From Rhodococcus erythropolis NBRC 15567 (lineage in GTDB: Bacteria; Actinomycetota; Actinomycetes; Mycobacteriales; Mycobacteriaceae): a DNA stretch of 43,627 nucleotides. Within the stretch, counting starts at the first letter, position 1, and every line of letters begins with the position of its first letter. Of this stretch, positions 16,857 through 25,477 are shown piece by piece. Under the pieces are notes generated by a model, which was not told the origin of the DNA, did not search any database, and saw nothing but the letters and a program-made list of their open reading frames with translations. The stretch is taken from contig NZ_BCRM01000039.1 of assembly GCF_001552595.1 (NCBI RefSeq), forward strand, positions 1 to 43,627, in the 5' to 3' direction. The translations under genes were made by a program, and so were the position numbers.

Positions 16857-16923
16857 TTGTGTTCCTTTCCGAAACGCAGCCCGCACTCACCATTTCGTAC
16901 CCATCGCCCGAAGACCCGTCATC

Positions 16924-18126
16924 TCAGGCGGAGCTGGCAAGCGCCAGTTCAGTTCGGTCGATGGGGAGTTGCTGCGTGATTACCCGCTTGCTGAACATGA
17001 AGTCACGGGGGCGGTTGATGCAGTCGGCGCCAATAAGCTCTCCCTCACGGAGGTAGAAGCAGGTGAAGTCGCGGTCTCGGGTCGGGTCTCCGCTGAGGAT
17101 GACTTCGTCGTAACCGGTGTTCAGACCGGCGATCTGGAGCTTGAGATCATATTGATCCGACCAGAACCATGGAAGCGCCGCTATCTTCTTGGACTTCCCA
17201 CACACCGTCGCGGCAGCGACCTTGGCTTGCTCGTGCGCGCTCGGCACAGACTCCAGGCGTAGAGGGCGGCTGTAGCGAGCCATGCTGTGGCTTGCGCAAT
17301 CCCCGGCGGCCACGATGTCGGGGTCGCTGGTCCGGGCCTGGTCGTCGATCACGACGCCGTTATCAATGACCAGACCTGCGGCGGCGGCAAGATCGGTGTT
17401 CGGCTCAACGCCGATGCCGACAATGACGAGGTCAGCGGGAATTGACTCGCCACCGGACAGAACTACTTCACGGACCCTGTCCTCGCCGGACAGAACCTCG
17501 ACCAGCACACCCGTCCGGATTTTCACGCCCTCCTGCCGGTGAATACGGTCGAAGAACGCTGATACTTCGGGGGCAGTGACCCGCTCAAGGACGCGCCCAG
17601 TCGCCTCGAGCACGGTGACCTCCAGCCCCAGTGCACGCAACGAGGCAGCCGTCTCCAGTCCGATGTAACCGCCGCCGATGATCACTGCCCGACGTCCTGC
17701 GTGGGCGGCCACTCGGATCATCTCGACGTCTGCGGCTGTGCGTAAGTAGTGGACTCCGGCCAAGTTGGCTCCCGGGGTGGGGAGTCGCCGAGGGCGGGCG
17801 CCAGTGCACAGCGCAAGCTGGTCGTAAGCTAGTGCGCCGCCGGTACTCAGTGAGAGATGACCACCCGAGCGGTCGATCGCCTCCACCGTCGCATTCAGGA
17901 CTTGGATTCCCTGCTTGCTATAGAAATCGGCATTGCGGATCGCAAGCTCGTCGAGTGTGCTCTTCCCGGCCAGGTACGCCTTCGACAGAGGAGGGCGTTG
18001 GTAGGGCAACGTCGACTCATCGCCGATGAGAACGATCTCGCCGGTCCACCCTTCCTGTCGAAGACTGGCCGCGAGTTGGGCTCCGGCATGGCTGGCCCCG
18101 ACGACGAGGGCCCGATGTAAGGTCAT
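16924..18126 (-). CDS. FAD-dependent ferredoxin reductase, rhodocoxin-reductase-like
   Basis: 400-residue reductase of the putidaredoxin/rhodocoxin reductase family. The FAD-binding glycine motif GASHAG is at residues 10-15, the NAD-binding GGGYIG at 151-156, and the second FAD motif PDIVAAGDCA near 265-275. It passes electrons from NAD(P)H to the 2Fe-2S ferredoxin encoded at 19536-19856 for the P450s. The ATG overlaps the CYP153-like stop by 4 bp. The order ferredoxin, P450, reductase with a divergent AraC regulator closely parallels the thc locus of Rhodococcus, but the P450 is of another family. Confidence 0.93.
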   Translation of the reverse strand: MTLHRALVVGASHAGAQLAASLRQEGWTGEIVLIGDESTLPYQRPPLSKAYLAGKSTLDELAIRNADFYSKQGIQVLNATVEAIDRSGGHLSLSTGGALAYDQLALCTGARPRRLPTPGANLAGVHYLRTAADVEMIRVAAHAGRRAVIIGGGYIGLETAASLRALGLEVTVLEATGRVLERVTAPEVSAFFDRIHRQEGVKIRTGVLVEVLSGEDRVREVVLSGGESIPADLVIVGIGVEPNTDLAAAAGLVIDNGVVIDDQARTSDPDIVAAGDCASHSMARYSRPLRLESVPSAHEQAKVAAATVCGKSKKIAALPWFWSDQYDLKLQIAGLNTGYDEVILSGDPTRDRDFTCFYLREGELIGADCINRPRDFMFSKRVITQQLPIDRTELALASSA

Positions 18127-19511
18127 AAGTCGGATTTCGGGGTGAGACGGACCATCATCTTGCTGATGCCCCTGACAAAGTTGGACTGCACATACTCGGG
18201 CTCGCCGACGACCTCGATCTTTTCGAAGCGAGAAAGCAACTCTTCCCAGAGAATCCGCAGCTGTAATTCCGCCAGTCGGTTGCCCATGCAGCGGTGGACA
18301 CCGAAGCCGAAGGAGATGTGGTTGCGAGCGTTGGCCCGGTCGATGATGAAGTCGTCGGGCCGATCGAACATCCGCTCATCACGGTTGCCTGAGGCGTACC
18401 ACATCACTACCTTGTCGCCCTTGCGGATGAACTGCCCGTTCAGCACGGTGTCGGCCTTGGCGATCCGGCGCATGTAGGCCAACGGTGTTTGCCACCGAAT
18501 GATCTCCGAGACCATATTGGGGATCAGGTCAGGGTTCGCCTTCAGCTTCTCGAACTGGTCAGGGAACCGGTTCAACGCGAGAACACCGCCGCTCATCGAG
18601 TTCCGCGTCGTGTCGTTGCCTCCGACGATCAGCAACACAAGGTTGCCCAGGAACTCCATCGGTCGGTCGATCAGATCCTTGGTGTCTTCGTTGCTCTGCA
18701 ACAGGGTGATCAAGTCGAATCCGGGTTCCTCCCCGGCAGCTGTCCGGGCAGCCTTGTCGCGCCAGAGAGTGCTGAGACCTCGCGCCATGTCGCGCATGCC
18801 GCGGAACACCTCGTCATTGTCCGAGGGGCCGCCGTTGGCTTGCTCCATCGAGGATGCGAGATCAGACCAGTAAGCGAGCTTGCGGCGCTGCTCGTAGGGA
18901 AAGTCCAGGAGGGTCGCAAGCATCCGAGCGGTCAACTCGACCGAGACGTTCTGGACCCAGTCGAACGGCTGATCCACGGGCAGGTTGTCCAGCACCTCCT
19001 GGACGCGCGATCGAATCAGACCCTCCATCTCACGCAGGTTCTTCGGTGCGACCACGCCTTGGACAGCGGCCCGCTGCGCGTCGTGTCGTGGCGGATCCAT
19101 CGCTATGAACATCTCGATATCAAGAAAACGAGGTGGAACCCCGATGACGATCAACGGCTCGGCGGAGAAGACCTCGTGGTTCTTGTCGACGGCCATGATG
19201 TCGGCATGCCTTGTGACGGACCAGAACGGCCCGAACGGACTGTTAGGCTGGTAGTGGACCGGAGCCTCGTTGCGTACGCGCTCGAAGTACGACTGCCAGC
19301 GCCCCTGGCGATAGAGGAAAGGGTTGCTGAGGTCGATGTCGGCGAGTTCGACGTCCTCCACAGGAGGGATGGGGCTCTCGATGAAAAGCCTCTCTCCGTT
19401 CGCTCCGGTCACCCATCGCCGCGTCTTGTCGTACAGTTGTGCGCCCTGGATCTGCCGCTCCATCGGGATAGTCGACTGAACCTTAGCGGCGATTGCCTCA
19501 GAAAACTTCAT
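18123..19511 (-). CDS. Cytochrome P450, CYP153-like (terminal hydroxylase)
   Basis: 462-residue P450. The I-helix segment LIVGGNDTTRNSMSGGVLALN (GGNDTT at 297-302) and the haem loop HISFGFGVHRCMGNRLAE (ligand Cys408) are hallmarks of the CYP153 family of soluble alkane and alicyclic hydroxylases; ExxR is E336-R339. The length matches the family, whose N-terminal extension is also present. Known members hydroxylate the terminal carbon of alkanes, fatty acids or limonene-like substrates, and need a ferredoxin and reductase, both encoded here. The exact substrate cannot be inferred. It is the second gene of the operon, 24 bp after the ferredoxin gene. Confidence 0.9.
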   Translation of the reverse strand: MKFSEAIAAKVQSTIPMERQIQGAQLYDKTRRWVTGANGERLFIESPIPPVEDVELADIDLSNPFLYRQGRWQSYFERVRNEAPVHYQPNSPFGPFWSVTRHADIMAVDKNHEVFSAEPLIVIGVPPRFLDIEMFIAMDPPRHDAQRAAVQGVVAPKNLREMEGLIRSRVQEVLDNLPVDQPFDWVQNVSVELTARMLATLLDFPYEQRRKLAYWSDLASSMEQANGGPSDNDEVFRGMRDMARGLSTLWRDKAARTAAGEEPGFDLITLLQSNEDTKDLIDRPMEFLGNLVLLIVGGNDTTRNSMSGGVLALNRFPDQFEKLKANPDLIPNMVSEIIRWQTPLAYMRRIAKADTVLNGQFIRKGDKVVMWYASGNRDERMFDRPDDFIIDRANARNHISFGFGVHRCMGNRLAELQLRILWEELLSRFEKIEVVGEPEYVQSNFVRGISKMMVRLTPKSDL

Positions 19512-19535
19512 TGCGTCTTATCGTCTCTCTCGTCG

Positions 19536-19856
19536 TCACATCTGAAACTCAGGCATTAGGACGGTCAGGCCGTCCCACGCCTCGGAGACCGGAATCTGGC
19601 AGGACAGTCGAGAGGTCGGTTGACGCTCAGGGTTCATCGCGAGCATCTCCTCCTCGTCGGAGCCGGAGAGGCCCACCTCCTCGGACCACTGCGGATCGAC
19701 GATCACATGGCAGGTGCCGCACGCGGCCTCGCCTCCGCAGTCGCCGTCGATGCCGGGCACTGCATTGTTGGTCGCGACCTGCATCAGCGACTGTCCTTCT
19801 TGGAAAGGGACCTCGTGCTTCTTGCCGTCGTGTGAGACAAAGGTGACAACTGCCAT
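19536..19856 (-). CDS. 2Fe-2S ferredoxin (rhodocoxin/putidaredoxin type)
   Basis: 106 residues. The four cluster ligands are Cys40, Cys46, Cys49 (CGGEAACGTC) and Cys86 (LSCQIP), with the C-x5-C-x2-C-x36-C spacing of vertebrate-type/putidaredoxin-like ferredoxins. ATG 19856 has AGGAG upstream; a longer frame to 20084 runs into the divergent gene and is not used. It is the first gene of the minus-strand operon and carries electrons from the reductase to the P450s. Confidence 0.93.
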   Translation of the reverse strand: MAVVTFVSHDGKKHEVPFQEGQSLMQVATNNAVPGIDGDCGGEAACGTCHVIVDPQWSEEVGLSGSDEEEMLAMNPERQPTSRLSCQIPVSEAWDGLTVLMPEFQM

Positions 19857-19983
19857 AACCAACTCCTGATACGTTGTCCTCGCCTTGGGAACTTGATCAA
19901 AGTGTCGTCGGGGATGACCGCTACGGCTATGTTCTGCGGAGTCAGAAACTTGTGAATTCGGCTCAAAGGGATCTGGTGAACCA
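19857..19983. promoter_or_regulatory. Divergent promoter region between the ferredoxin operon and araC-type gene
   Basis: 127 bp separating the two divergent starts must hold both promoters and the regulator's binding site. I see no clear -35/-10 pair or well-conserved direct repeat. Confidence 0.5.
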
Positions 19984-20985
19984 ATGATCCTCGATGACGA
20001 GGGTGTGCCCCCGCTCCTGTTCGTGCAATTGCTCGAGCGCCAAGCATTCGACCCAGACGCCGTCGCGCGGCTTCGCAACATCATGTCTCGCGAAGGAACC
20101 GACGAGGCGACGCTGATTCAGCGCGACGTTCAGGCCCCCATACGGTGGTTTCGGGAGGTCTACCCCGAACTCGACGTCGACCAGGCAACACTGCTCGGCT
20201 TTGCGTTCGCTGAACAGGCCCAGTTGACGTCCTTCGGCCCGTTGAGTTCTCCGCTGGTCAGCGCAGGCTCGGTAGCCGAGATCGTGGAGTTGCTCACCTA
20301 TCTGCCGTTGATCTCGACAGCTCTCAGTCCACAGTTCCATCCAAGTGACCACGGCCTCACCATCGGGTTCACCGCACACACAAGCGATCCGGCCCTGGAC
20401 TGCCTGGTCGTCGCCTACTGCGGGTCGGCGCTACTGCGACTGCTTGACATGCTCGCCGGCGACATGCCCACCGTCACACTCCACTTGAGTTGGCCGGTGC
20501 CGCCCCTCCTGTCCAATCATGAGGACTTAATAGCCGGGCGCCTGTTTTTCGGCGCTCCGATGTCCTTCCTTCATGTTCCCGCGGACACGCTTAACGAGGT
20601 TTGCCGGTTCTCCGATCCCCTCACATACCGACTCGCCATCGGCGATCTGCAGCGAACTCTCGACCAGCGGGGCAGGACCACGTCGTTTTCGGAGAAGACG
20701 AGACGGCTGCTGGAGAAGGAGCCCGCACAGGGGAGTATCCACTGGGTCGCACGCGAGTTGTCGATATCCGTCAGCACACTCAAGCGGCGCCTCTCCGAAG
20801 AGGGGACCACTTTCCGCGAGTTGCGCCAGTCATTCCTGCGCGAGCGTGCGATGCTGCGGTTACTCGACCGATCAATGTCGGTGACTGAGGTCGCCACGGA
20901 GCTCGGATACAGTGACCTCACCAACTTCTCACACGCCTTCAAGCGATGGACCGGCCGCTCTCCGAACGAGTTCCGGCATCCATGA
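19984..20985 (+). CDS. AraC-family regulator, ThcR/OruR-like
   Basis: 333 residues. The N-terminal ~200 residues fit the arabinose-binding-like effector domain of the ArgR/OruR/ThcR subgroup; the C-terminal ~100 carry two helix-turn-helix motifs (VARELSISVSTLKRRLSEEG at about 252-271; VTEVATELGYSDLTNFSHAF near 300-320, followed by the conserved RWTGRSPNEFR). ATG 19984 is preceded by AAGGGA. It is divergent from the ferredoxin/CYP153 operon, as ThcR is from thcCDB, so it probably activates that operon in response to the substrate. Confidence 0.9.
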   Translation: MILDDEGVPPLLFVQLLERQAFDPDAVARLRNIMSREGTDEATLIQRDVQAPIRWFREVYPELDVDQATLLGFAFAEQAQLTSFGPLSSPLVSAGSVAEIVELLTYLPLISTALSPQFHPSDHGLTIGFTAHTSDPALDCLVVAYCGSALLRLLDMLAGDMPTVTLHLSWPVPPLLSNHEDLIAGRLFFGAPMSFLHVPADTLNEVCRFSDPLTYRLAIGDLQRTLDQRGRTTSFSEKTRRLLEKEPAQGSIHWVARELSISVSTLKRRLSEEGTTFRELRQSFLRERAMLRLLDRSMSVTEVATELGYSDLTNFSHAFKRWTGRSPNEFRHP

Positions 20986-21274
20986 CGCTGAGCCGCCCGG
21001 TCTCCGGCGGGTTGAGGGGGCTGGCGGATGCGGTAAATCAGTGTGGGGCCGTTCCCAGTGCATGAGATCAGTGGTACTCCAGGGGCCGACCAAGATTTCG
21101 GTCCGACAGGATCTTCCTGAGTCTCGGGGTCACCGCAACGGCGTGATCAGTGGTGGAATCCGCGTCGACGTGGGCACTTTGCAGCCAAAGCGAGGGGTTA
21201 TGCCTGCTGTGTGGGCATGGGCATGTGCTCGGGCATGATCATCTTTCTCGGAAGTGACAGCTCCGCATGGGAAC

Positions 21275-21499
21275 CTAGATTTTCCGGATTGAAGGCAGGT
21301 GCTGCGGCAGTTGTGGCCGCGGGCCGGAGCGCCAGCCGACCACCTTTGTTCGAGAACGCCTGCTTGGGCACGTCAAGACACCCCCGAAGTTGGGCGCGGC
21401 CGCGTCGAGTAACCGGTTGCGTGAGCGTGCTAGCCGCGGATCGGCCTGCTCGTCGACTGCGGTGAGTGAGTCGGTCGTGGCGTGGTCCGGGGCGGTCAT
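21275..21499 (-). pseudogene. Truncated TetR beside the second efflux gene
   Basis: The first ~34 codons (to about 21398) encode DEQADPRLARSRNRLLDAA, matching the start of the intact TetR at 4027-4731 (GPADPRLARSRNRLLEAA). Beyond that, the frame continues for 40 codons of unrelated sequence and stops, so the recognition helix and all of the ligand domain are missing. The stub has the same divergent position relative to the second pump as the intact TetR has to the first. It cannot bind DNA, so the second pump is either constitutive or controlled in trans by the intact repressor. Confidence 0.8.
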
Positions 21500-21572
21500 G
21501 GGAGCGCGCTCCTCCGATTCGTCTCGTTCAGCCCTGGGCGTATGTGTCGACTCTATCCCGAGCCCCCACCAC

Positions 21573-21600
21573 TATGATACGAATGGTCTCGTACCGAGAC
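21573..21600 (+). promoter_or_regulatory. Promoter -10 and TetR-type operator for the second MFS gene
   Basis: TATGAT (21573-21578), seven bases, then GTCTCGTACCGAGAC (21586-21600): six-base perfect half-sites around a 3-bp centre. This is the same motif, spacing and distance to the start codon (about 28 bp) as at 4802-4829. Its persistence although the local repressor is broken suggests that the intact TetR still binds here. Confidence 0.6.
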
Positions 21601-21627
21601 TGTTGGTCTTTGAGTTGGGAGGCGCCG

Positions 21628-23211
21628 GTGGACACACCTGGGACGGGCGCTGTTGAGATCGACCGGTGGACCAGGGCCGAGTGGTGGATGCTGACGGTGT
21701 CGTGCCTGGCGGTGGCGCTGGTGGTCGCGGCCATGGCGGCGTTGTACTCGGCGTTGCCGCAGATCGCGGTCGAGACCGGGGCGACGCAAGCCCAGTTGAC
21801 CTGGATCGTCGACGGTTACACGCTGGTGCTGGCGTGTCTTGTGCTGCCTGCCGGAGCAATCGGTGACCGTTACGGGCGTCGCGGTGTGCTGGTCACGGGG
21901 CTGGCGGTGTTCTCGGTCGCGTCGGCGCTGCCGCTGCTGCTGGCCGACCCGGTGTGGCTGATCGCAGCGCGCGCGCTGGCCGGGGTGGGCGCGGCGCTGG
22001 TCATGCCCTCGACGCTGTCGATACTGACCGCGGGATTTCCACCGGCGCATCGCGGTCGCGCTGTAGGTGTGTGGGCCGGGGTTGCTGGATCCGGGGCGGT
22101 CCTGGGCATCCTCGGCGCCGGGGTACTGCTCGAGCGGTGGTCATGGCCTTCGGTGTTCGTCGGGTTGACCGTGGCGGGGGTGGTGCTGGCGGGGTTGGCG
22201 TGCACTATCGCCGAGTCCCGAGAGAGCGAGCATCCCCCGGTGGACTGGGTGGGTGCGGCGGTGGTGGCCGTCGCGATCGCGGCGATCGTGTTCGCCGCGA
22301 TCGAGGTTCCCGCGCGGGGCTGGGCCGACCAGCTCGTCGCCGCTATCGCCGGGGTCGGTCTCCTGGCAGCGGTGGTGTTTGTGATCGTAGAGCTGCGGTC
22401 TTCTGCGCCACTGCTGGACGTGCGGTTGTTCGCCCGCCGCGGTTTCGGGGCCGGCTCGCTGTCGGTGACCATCCAGTTCCTGGTTACCTTCGGAGTGTTC
22501 CTGCTGTTGGTGCAGTACCTGCAGCTGATCCTCGGCTATGGGCCGCTGGCCTCGGCACTGGCGTTGGCGCCGATGGTGGTGCCGCTGGTCGTGATCTCGG
22601 TAATCGCACCGTGGTTGTCGAGCCTCGTCGGGTTGAAAGTGATGACCGTCTCAGGACTGCTTGCCATCGCTGCCGGACTGGTGCTGGTAAGCCGGTTGAC
22701 CGTGGCCGCGGACTATCCCGGCCTGCTGTGGCCGCTGCTGATCATGAGCGCGGGTCTGGGATTGTGCACCGCCCCGGCGACCTACGCCATCGTCGCCGAC
22801 ACCCCTGCGGCCAAACAGGGGGTCGCCGCCGCGGTCAACGACGCTGCCCGCGAGATCGGCGCCGCGATCGGGATCGCCGTGGCTGGCAGCGTGCTCGCCG
22901 CAGGCTATACCCACCACATCCAGCCCGCTCTGCCCCAGCTTCCCGAGCCCGCCCGCGGCCCGGTCGCCGATTCCCTGGCCGCTGCTCTGCAGGTCGCTGA
23001 CCAGGCCGGACCGGCGGCCCAACCGCTGGCCGAGTTCGCCAAGGCAGCGTTCGTGCACGGCAGCAGCCAGGCCGCGCTCACGCTGGCCGCCCTCACCGCC
23101 GCCGGGGCGATCGTGCTGGCAGTCCTCTCTCCCGGCCCCACCACCCGCCGCTCCCGCGCGTCACGCACTCACACGAACACCCCTCCCCGCTCGAACACCC
23201 CCTTCTCGTGA
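21628..23211 (+). CDS. DHA2-family MFS multidrug efflux pump (second copy)
   Basis: 527-residue, 14-helix drug/proton antiporter, close paralog of the pump at 4858-6411. It has the same WIVDGYTLVLA, GAIGDRYGRRG and WAGVAGSGAVLGILGAG motifs, with a Pro/Thr/Arg-rich cytoplasmic tail. GTG 21628 is placed by TTGGGAGG just upstream; the frame extends further back to 21466 but without a ribosome site and with unlikely composition. It is followed by a universal stress protein and a thioesterase gene on the same strand, 13 bp and then a 4-bp overlap, so the three form one operon. Overall DNA is more GC-rich than in the first copy. Confidence 0.92.
   Translation: MDTPGTGAVEIDRWTRAEWWMLTVSCLAVALVVAAMAALYSALPQIAVETGATQAQLTWIVDGYTLVLACLVLPAGAIGDRYGRRGVLVTGLAVFSVASALPLLLADPVWLIAARALAGVGAALVMPSTLSILTAGFPPAHRGRAVGVWAGVAGSGAVLGILGAGVLLERWSWPSVFVGLTVAGVVLAGLACTIAESRESEHPPVDWVGAAVVAVAIAAIVFAAIEVPARGWADQLVAAIAGVGLLAAVVFVIVELRSSAPLLDVRLFARRGFGAGSLSVTIQFLVTFGVFLLLVQYLQLILGYGPLASALALAPMVVPLVVISVIAPWLSSLVGLKVMTVSGLLAIAAGLVLVSRLTVAADYPGLLWPLLIMSAGLGLCTAPATYAIVADTPAAKQGVAAAVNDAAREIGAAIGIAVAGSVLAAGYTHHIQPALPQLPEPARGPVADSLAAALQVADQAGPAAQPLAEFAKAAFVHGSSQAALTLAALTAAGAIVLAVLSPGPTTRRSRASRTHTNTPPRSNTPFS
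21991..22115. repeat. 125-bp tract identical to 5221-5345
   Basis: Partner of the tract in the first pump gene. The flanks differ at the very next base on each side. Local GC at third positions here looks like that of the first copy rather than the rest of this gene (for example GGATTTCC, CTGTAGGTGT), suggesting that the first copy was the donor. Confidence 0.9.
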
Positions 23212-23224
23212 AAGAGGCCCCATC

Positions 23225-23671
23225 ATGACGGCCTATCGCACGATCCTCGTCGACACCGACGGATCCGACTACTCCTACCGCGTGGTCGACCACGCCGCCG
23301 AGCTGGCTCACGTCACCCACGCCCGACTCCTGATCATCTGCGCCCGTCACGACATCGACGAACGCGCACTCGGTACTGACGTCGACCGGCTGCGAGCTAC
23401 CACACCCACCGACGCCATCCTGCGCACCGCGCACCAACATGCGATCGCCCACGGCGCCGTCGACATCGAAACTCGCATCCTGCCCGAGCCCACCGTCCGC
23501 GCACTGTTTCACCTAGCCGGCCCGACCGCCGACGACCTCATCGTCACCGCGAACCCCCACCGGTCACCACTGGCCCGGCTGCTATTCACCTCGCCGGCCG
23601 AGCTTGCCCACAAAGCCCACTGCGACATCCTCATTGCTAATGGTGAGGACACCTACGGAAGGCGTCCATGA
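23225..23671 (+). CDS. Universal stress protein (UspA fold)
   Basis: 148 residues with the single-domain UspA fold: TILVDTDGSDYSYRVVDHAAELA at the start and the conserved C-terminal strand CDILIANG. The ATP-binding glycine motif G-x2-G-x9-G(S/T) is not kept: the matching segment reads NPHRSPLARLLFTSPA, so ATP binding is doubtful. It sits 13 bp after the second pump gene and overlaps the thioesterase start (ATGA). Role unknown; such proteins often accompany transporters. Confidence 0.85.
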   Translation: MTAYRTILVDTDGSDYSYRVVDHAAELAHVTHARLLIICARHDIDERALGTDVDRLRATTPTDAILRTAHQHAIAHGAVDIETRILPEPTVRALFHLAGPTADDLIVTANPHRSPLARLLFTSPAELAHKAHCDILIANGEDTYGRRP

Positions 23672-24261
23672 CCGAGCACACACCCAACACCAACACACCC
23701 GAGACCGCCGGCCCCGAACCTTTCGAGGCCGAGGACTGGATCCGTACCTTCGCTGTGGCGCCGCCCGAACACGTCGACCTGCCGCCTCACCACCCCCACT
23801 GCCTTGGTTGCGGACCGGCTAACCCTCACGGCCACCAGTTGCGCGTCCGACGCGACGCACACGGCGTCTACGCCCACCACAGCTTCGATTCCCGCCATGT
23901 CGGCGCCCCAGCGATTGCCCACGGGGGCGCGGTCGCCACCGTCCTCGACGACTTGTTCGGGTTTCTGCTCTACACCGTGGGAGAGCTCGCCGTCACCCGC
24001 CACCTCGCTATCGACTACCTCGCCCCGGTCCTGCTCGACACCCCCTACACCCTCCGCTCTCACATCCACTCCCGCGCAGGCCGCAAACTACACCTGCGAG
24101 CCACCATCGAAAACAACCACGCCCACGTGGTCACTACCGCCACCGCACTGTTCCTCATCGTCGACATCGACCACTTCCTGACCCCCCGACACAACGCCTC
24201 GGCGGCGACCGCGCCCACTACACACGAAGACCAACAAGGCCCTCAGATGGACAGTCCCTGA
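23668..24261 (+). CDS. PaaI-like hotdog thioesterase (third copy)
   Basis: 197 residues, the longest of the three thioesterase paralogs. The N-terminal segment LPPHHPHCLGCGPANPHGH is at about residues 38-56 and the active-site region HVGAPAIAHGGAVATVLDD follows. A His/Thr-rich C-terminal tail of about 25 residues is absent from the first copy. ATG 23668 overlaps the upstream stop by 4 bp. In the first module the thioesterase is convergent with the pump; here it is the third gene of the pump operon, so the pump-thioesterase pairing is kept although orientation is not. Confidence 0.87.
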   Translation: MTEHTPNTNTPETAGPEPFEAEDWIRTFAVAPPEHVDLPPHHPHCLGCGPANPHGHQLRVRRDAHGVYAHHSFDSRHVGAPAIAHGGAVATVLDDLFGFLLYTVGELAVTRHLAIDYLAPVLLDTPYTLRSHIHSRAGRKLHLRATIENNHAHVVTTATALFLIVDIDHFLTPRHNASAATAPTTHEDQQGPQMDSP

Positions 24262-24630
24262 CGTGTCCCTCTAGCCGATCCGCGATCGGCAGAGCGCTGT
24301 GCCGTCCGTGGCGGCAGTCGGAGACGTGATCGAACCGGGTAAATATCTCCGGCTGTACACCCCCAACCGGAGGCCGGTGCGCGCCATCAGGTCGCAGAAC
24401 GCGGCGTTGCGGCCGTGTTCGGTCACGACGACGGGACGGTGCTCATGGTTTCAGGGTGAGAGATTGCGTGAGGATCGCATCCCGGTTCCGCGCACCCGTC
24501 GCCGGTGTGGGGCGACCTCGGCGGTCGGTTTCGGCTCGTGGCAGCGCAGCGTGACTAGGTGCTGATCGTTGCGCGTAGTCGATAGTCGTCTCCTGTTGAA
24601 CTATGGGCAGGTGGGGCGCAGTATTTACCG
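24262..24630. other. 369-bp gap, no gene seen
   Basis: No frame on either strand combines a start, a ribosome site and protein-like composition. It presumably contains the promoter of the small operon at 24631. Confidence 0.4.
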
Positions 24631-24834
24631 ATGAAAACCGAAGAGGAAGAACGACTGATCGCTCATGCGGTGACGCGGTTGTCGGTGAAGTATCCGTCGA
24701 TATCGGCTGATGTCGTTGCGGACGCTGTTGCGTCTGCTCATGCTCATTTCGACGGTCACAAGGTGCGTGATTTTGTTCCTCTGCTCGTCGAGCGCATGGC
24801 GGGTGAGAAACTTTCCTCGCTGGTCGCTTCATAA
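24631..24834 (+). CDS. Small protein with three-helix bundle dimerization domain
   Basis: 67 residues: EEEERLIAHAVTRLSVKYPS, VVADAVASAHAHFDGHKVRD and FVPLLVERMAGEKL form three predicted amphipathic helices. This pattern is common among small actinobacterial proteins annotated as three-helix bundle dimerization domain proteins; their function is unknown. The stop overlaps the next start (TAATG), so the two are co-translated. Confidence 0.7.
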   Translation: MKTEEEERLIAHAVTRLSVKYPSISADVVADAVASAHAHFDGHKVRDFVPLLVERMAGEKLSSLVAS

Positions 24835-25121
24835 TGGCTGTGTCCGCGGCAGAAGAGTCCGATGTTGCGCAGGCGAGAGTGTTTCTGGCTCTGTTGAATT
24901 CGGAGATCGACGAGTTGTCGGAGCGCATCGAATCCGCGCTGCGGCTGGTGCGGGGTGCGCGTCCGGTCGCACCGGTGTTGGCGTCGGCTGCGCGCACCGA
25001 TGCGGCGGCTCTGCGCAAGGACCTTCATCGGGTGCACGCTCTGGTTGAGCAACTGGTACGCCGCTTTCCTGCCGTCAACAGTCCTACCGATGTGCCTGCC
25101 GCACGTTCTCTCCGCAGCTGA
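24834..25121 (+). CDS. Small helical protein, unknown
   Basis: 95 residues, not recognised. The sequence is almost wholly helical (ARVFLALLNSEIDELSERIE, AALRKDLHRVHALVEQLV), with heptad-like spacing suggestive of a coiled coil. Its ATG overlaps the stop of the three-helix-bundle gene, which supports it being real and a likely partner of that protein. Confidence 0.6.
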   Translation: MAVSAAEESDVAQARVFLALLNSEIDELSERIESALRLVRGARPVAPVLASAARTDAAALRKDLHRVHALVEQLVRRFPAVNSPTDVPAARSLRS

Positions 25122-25477
25122 TCGGTTTCCCTCGCAGCATTGATCGCGCTGAGTACGCGGTCCGGAGTCTCCCTCTATCCACAGGCAGCAATGTACGGGG
25201 ACGGTGAGCTGCGGGGATGGATCGACAACCAGCATCGAGTGCTGCCCCTGCTGTGGTCGTCTGGGCGGCCTATATCGGCGGGGTGTGCCCTAGCGCACAT
25301 ACTCCGGAGAGTGCATTGGATGAGGTTCGGCGCCGTGGCTTGGGGTTCGTGGTCCTGGGTAACAGTCCGGGATCGAGCGTCAGGAGCAGGTGACGGTCAG
25401 GGAATAGATCATTTCCAGATTTGTGGGCTCGCCGTTGGCTTGTTCAATTCGCTGCCTGGTGGGGGCGCGAATTGCGC
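25122..25477. other. 356-bp gap with a palindromic motif
   Basis: No gene supported. ACTCCGGAGAGTGC at 25301-25314 repeats most of the palindrome found at 9293-9308 upstream of the thioesterase-P450 operon. Whether it regulates anything is unclear, since no start codon lies close downstream on either strand. Confidence 0.4.

Noticed and set aside
18489..19559. 356-codon plus-strand frame opposite the CYP153-like gene.
   Set aside because: Exact antisense shadow of a well-conserved P450.
24443..25018. 191-codon minus-strand frame.
   Set aside because: Arg/Thr/Pro-rich shadow of two short coupled plus-strand genes with better composition.
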